A DNA stretch of 8,594 bases from positions 1-8,594 of the forward strand of contig JAQTRJ010000072.1 in assembly GCA_028711875.1 (NCBI GenBank). Reading direction: 5' to 3'. Positions 6,752-8,594 of the stretch are shown here, one piece after another. Numbering within the stretch: the stretch's first letter is position 1; each line of letters starts with the position of its first letter. The position numbers and the translations under genes were made by a program. This DNA is from a bacterium. Its GTDB lineage: Bacteria > Electryoneota > RPQS01. Under the pieces are notes generated by a model. The model ran no database searches and had not been told where the DNA came from. It saw only the letters and a list, made by a program, of their open reading frames with translations.

Positions 6752-6775
6752 TGTCGGGGCCGATTCATCGCGCCC
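6752..6775 (+). repeat. Palindromic module C, variant
   Basis: GTCGGGGCCGATTCATCG followed by CGCCC. Its first 18 bases (6753-6770) are an exact reverse-complement match to 915-932, about 5.8 kb away. Confidence 0.7.
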
Positions 6776-6778
6776 ATT

Positions 6779-6802
6779 GTAGCGACACAGCTTGCTGTGT
6801 CC
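6779..6802 (+). repeat. REP-like hairpin D with GTAG head
   Basis: GTAGC followed by the stem GACACAGC-TT-GCTGTGTC. Stem and loop are repeated exactly at 6948-6965. A partial echo, ATGCTGTGTGCC, follows directly. Confidence 0.8.
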
Positions 6803-6831
6803 ATGCTGTGTGCCATCAAGGAGAAAATCTT

Positions 6832-6894
6832 TTCCCCTGGATCGGGGCTCTGCCCTGATGCGTGCGTCGGGCCGGAGGCCCGACCCAGGGGGAA
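6832..6894. repeat. Three-way-junction palindrome (outer stem enclosing two hairpins)
   Basis: The outer stem TTCCCCTGG (6832-6840) pairs with CCAGGGGGAA (6885-6894, one bulged G). Directly inside are hairpin 1, ATCGGGGC-TCT-GCCCTGAT (6841-6859, one G-T wobble), then a 6-nt linker, then hairpin 2, GTCGGGCC-GGA-GGCCCGAC (6866-6884, perfect 8-bp stem). The helices abut with no unpaired bases at two of the three junction points. It is too short and has the wrong layout for a tRNA. It could be a nested pair of REP-like hairpins or a structured RNA or DNA element. Confidence 0.6.
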
Positions 6895-6914
6895 TTGGGC
6901 CGCCGCGAATATCA

Positions 6915-6939
6915 TGTCGGGGCTGATTGCATCGCCCGC
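6915..6939 (+). repeat. Palindromic module C
   Basis: Exact 25-base copy of 6686-6710, in the same orientation and 229 bp away. Confidence 0.75.
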
Positions 6940-6942
6940 TTT

Positions 6943-6966
6943 ATAGTGACACAGCTTGCTGTGTCC
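6943..6966 (+). repeat. REP-like hairpin D with decayed head (ATAG)
   Basis: GACACAGC-TT-GCTGTGTC stem as at 6779-6802, but the head reads ATAG instead of GTAG. Confidence 0.75.
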
Positions 6967-6971
6967 GCAAG

Positions 6972-6993
6972 GCAGATGCAAACGGCAGCTTGC
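6972..6993 (+). repeat. REP-like hairpin B with decayed head (GCAG)
   Basis: GCAGATGCAAACGGCAGCTT plus GC: the B stem seen at 713-734, 800-821, 887-908 and 4092-4113, with head GCAG in place of GTAG and one mismatch in the second arm (GCTTGC against GTTTGC). Confidence 0.75.
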
Positions 6994-6995
6994 TC

Positions 6996-7036
6996 GTAGG
7001 GGCGGGTTAAGGTACTCCGCAACCCGCCCGCTCTAC
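6996..7036 (+). repeat. REP-like hairpin A flanked by GTAG on both strands
   Basis: GTAGGGGCGGGTTAAGG opens the element and AACCCGCCC closes it, followed by GCTCTAC. The loop is the reverse complement of the copy at 738-771. The distal CTAC (7033-7036) reads GTAG on the minus strand and provides the TAG stop codon of the truncated sorting-domain remnant. Confidence 0.85.
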
Positions 7037-7197
7037 CGCAACAGAACGATCTTCTGCGTTTTCACGAAACCCGGCGTACTCATTCGGGCGAAGTAGATTC
7101 CGCTGGGCAAGCCACTGCCGTCGAACGGCACGCGGTGCACGCCCGCCTCGCGCACTTCCGCGAGCACCGACCGCGCCAACCGCCCCTGCACAAACAT
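7033..7197 (-). pseudogene. 3' remnant of a third type IX cargo gene (end of sorting domain only)
   Basis: The reading frame holds 54 codons ending in TAG at 7035-7033. The residues VQGRLARSVLAEVREAGVHR, then VPFDGSGLPSGIYFARM and a final KIVLLR, align without gaps to the last 53 residues of the 695-aa protein (shared VQGRL, HRV-FD, G-YFAR, LL). This is the C-terminal half of a sorting domain. The expected upstream half (YPNPFN motif) and the entire cargo are missing: similarity stops at about 7191, 9-10 bp from the stop codon of the AT-rich gene. The ATG at 7197 is probably fortuitous, with no ribosome-binding site. It is therefore a truncated relic rather than a working small gene. GC content is high, as in the other sorting-domain genes. 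Confidence 0.85.
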
Positions 7198-7199
7198 TG

Positions 7200-8594
7200 C
7201 TAACTTTGAAGCCAGCTAAGAGTAGGGGCATGGTATGCCCGGCTTCTGTCCTTCCAGCCGATCATGCCGAGAAGTAATCTTTCAACAAGAATCCGCGCTC
7301 TCTCAGTCTCTTTCTGAAGCGTCGGATAGTCTATACTTAACGCATGAAAGAGCCTTCCCCTGGTTTCACTGAGCGAGATTGATCCGTTATTCGGGTACAG
7401 ACCGTCCAAATCTAACGCAAGCTTACTGAATACATACTGAAGACTCTCGCGAAATCCGGGTCGTTCGCGATACCGCAAATTCAGCCCTCCAAAGGTGGCA
7501 AGATTTGTCTGATCTGTGATAGCCGCGCTGGCAGCTTGGAGGGCTGCATTTTTTATCTGGTCCCATTCGTCGGAGGGTAATCTTAGGCGGCGGTCATCAA
7601 AATGCTGCAACAAGGCGTCGAGAGTCCACATGTAAAGACCAAACTGTGGCTCCAATTCTTTGGTCTCACAAGCCCCAACGTAAAACAATATGATGCGGCG
7701 GAATTCTGGCCAGGTGGATGTGATCCGCCGTAGACCAGATAGTCCCTGTTCAAGGAAATTTATTCTGTCATTTGGATTGATAAGCGTCTCATCATAATCG
7801 AGTTGCTGCCTACGGCTGGTTCGCACCAAGCGAACAAATTCCGACACACAATACGGCGGCCAAGAATGGTAATATCGGTTCCAAGAGGTAAGTGATCTTG
7901 ATGCAAGCGATGCGACAAGGGCAAGGTCGTCTGCCAAGACGCTTCCTAATTCAGCTAAATCTGAATCGCTGAAATCATCGCATGACTTTATTGCTTCTAA
8001 TTGAACAGTCGGGAGCCATGCAAATTTTCTGGAAAGAAGCTGACCTTCATCCTCTTCCCATAATGGATGTCGAATAACGCGGGTTTCAAAAAGATCATCG
8101 TGCTCGGTGCTCAGTTGGTATTCCATGCCGGGGCACTCGACCGAACCGTCTGTATTCGCTCTGGGGACGGAAGGATCAACCCATATGGCGGGCGGCCCTG
8201 TGAAAAAGAAGGATAGCTTGTGCGAATGTATTGGCAAGGCAGCGGTGGTTTCATCAATGCGCAATTCTCCAAATCTCAGCTTGCTTACTGGAATGTGCAT
8301 CCTGTCGTGGTAGCCTTCAACCCACTGATACAAGATATTCTCCATACCGAAAGCATTGCTGGTGATTCGTATAGAACGATAGCCGTACCCGACTCCCGAA
8401 AGACTGACATTACTATCTCGATGCATAGCAACAAGCTCATCGTGAATAGATTTAGTGCCATAGACAATCCCAGTAATTGTTCCCGCCTCCAGAAGACTAT
8501 ACTCCACAACAAGCCTTGCGTCCTCAACAAGCTTCGAGTTATCACCCTGAATGCAGCACAAGAACTCAAGCCGTCGTGCAAATGACTCATGGAT
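7200..8594 (-). CDS. HEPN-domain (ApeA-like) putative abortive-infection protein, N-terminus outside window
   Basis: The frame is open to the window edge, giving 464 visible residues; the true start lies beyond 8594. A TTG at 8561 begins one possible shorter reading but nothing supports it. The C-terminal helical region has R412-GRLF-H417 (RGRLFHALSIDYPTL), an R-x4-H pattern like the HEPN ribonuclease motif, followed by ERARILVERLLLGMIGW, a layout typical of the HEPN domain in ApeA-type proteins. The N-terminal half (GYGYRSIRI, ELRIDETTAALP, LSFFFTGPPAIW) looks beta-rich, fitting an ApeA N-terminal domain. The family is linked to phage-triggered RNA cleavage and growth arrest. The usual polar residue after the Arg (N/D) is Gly here, so activity is uncertain. 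Base composition is far more AT-rich than all other genes, pointing to horizontal transfer. The last ~11 codons run through a REP-like hairpin, so the natural C-terminus may have been lost. The assignment is from motif and layout only. Confidence 0.62.
   Translation of the reverse strand: MHESFARRLEFLCCIQGDNSKLVEDARLVVEYSLLEAGTITGIVYGTKSIHDELVAMHRDSNVSLSGVGYGYRSIRITSNAFGMENILYQWVEGYHDRMHIPVSKLRFGELRIDETTAALPIHSHKLSFFFTGPPAIWVDPSVPRANTDGSVECPGMEYQLSTEHDDLFETRVIRHPLWEEDEGQLLSRKFAWLPTVQLEAIKSCDDFSDSDLAELGSVLADDLALVASLASRSLTSWNRYYHSWPPYCVSEFVRLVRTSRRQQLDYDETLINPNDRINFLEQGLSGLRRITSTWPEFRRIILFYVGACETKELEPQFGLYMWTLDALLQHFDDRRLRLPSDEWDQIKNAALQAASAAITDQTNLATFGGLNLRYRERPGFRESLQYVFSKLALDLDGLYPNNGSISLSETRGRLFHALSIDYPTLQKETERARILVERLLLGMIGWKDRSRAYHAPTLSWLQS
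7222..7243 (+). repeat. REP-like hairpin E with GTAG head, inside the 3' end of the HEPN-like gene
   Basis: GTAG, then GGGCAT-GGT-ATGCCC and GGC. On the coding (minus) strand it is translated as RAYHAPT, near the C-terminus of the HEPN-like protein. It is a fifth stem sequence with the same GTAG design. Confidence 0.75.

Larger units (their letters stand above)
6654..7032. other. Repeat-dense non-coding region upstream of the 847-aa gene
   Basis: About 380 bp with no credible gene. It contains three C modules, two D hairpins, one B and one A hairpin, an octamer-like array and the three-way-junction palindrome, which together fill most of it. The promoter of the 847-aa gene should lie here, but I could not identify -35/-10 or Bacteroidota-type elements with confidence. 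Confidence 0.65.

Noticed and set aside
6832..6894. Possible tRNA in the three-way-junction palindrome
   Set aside because: Only two internal hairpins, 3-nt loops, no anticodon arm or T-loop sequence, and too short.
6682..6981. 99-codon minus-strand and 82-codon plus-strand frames in the repeat-dense region
   Set aside because: They run through several hairpin repeats and encode no recognisable sequence.
7007..7231. 74-codon minus-strand frame over the sorting-domain remnant
   Set aside because: It is the wrong frame. The frame 7197-7033 aligns gaplessly to the sorting domain of the neighbouring cargo protein.

Overview
All protein genes in this window lie on the minus strand, so transcription runs from right to left. 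The organism is probably an uncultured, GC-rich bacterium of the Fibrobacterota-Chlorobiota-Bacteroidota (FCB) superphylum or a neighbouring candidate phylum. Three separate genes end in the C-terminal sorting domain of type IX secretion (Por) cargo, a system largely confined to that group. Most of the window looks to be around 60-65% GC, whereas the right-hand 1.4 kb is visibly AT-richer (two 60-base lines counted there gave 37% and 40%; one line in the large secreted-protein gene gave 65%). No rRNA gene or taxonomic marker is present, so the phylum is an inference.

Layout, left to right: the N-terminal 85 codons of an endonuclease III gene (nth), cut by the window edge; a 680-bp non-coding stretch with two short-period tandem arrays, two palindromes and an 87-bp tandem repeat made of hairpins; a 695-aa secreted protein (propeller-like region, HYDIN-type domain, sorting domain); a PIG-L/LmbE-type zinc deacetylase 64 bp upstream of it and possibly co-transcribed with it; a two-hairpin repeat; an 847-aa secreted BNR/sortilin-like propeller protein whose stop codon lies in that repeat; a 380-bp non-coding stretch packed with hairpin repeats; a 54-codon remnant of a third secreted protein (only the end of its sorting domain); and an AT-rich gene, open at the window edge, whose C-terminus resembles the HEPN domain of ApeA-type abortive-infection proteins.

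The most unusual content is the intergenic DNA. At least five different hairpin sequences share one design: a GTAG tetranucleotide directly 5' of a palindrome. That is the known design of REP elements mobilised by REP-associated tyrosine transposases (RAYT/TnpA_REP). They sit against the ends of the sorting-domain genes. In two cases the TAG stop codon is the last three bases of the GTAG head; in the third, a related palindrome begins 3 nt after the stop. Another GTAG hairpin is read as the C-terminal codons of the HEPN-like gene, and that gene stops within a few bases of where the third sorting-domain gene has been cut off. This suggests that a foreign defence-type gene landed in, or replaced, a T9SS cargo gene at a REP-rich site.

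The two intact large genes are probably exported cell-surface or secreted proteins of unknown ligand. The PIG-L enzyme may act on an amino-sugar glycan or thiol precursor, but nothing here fixes its substrate.
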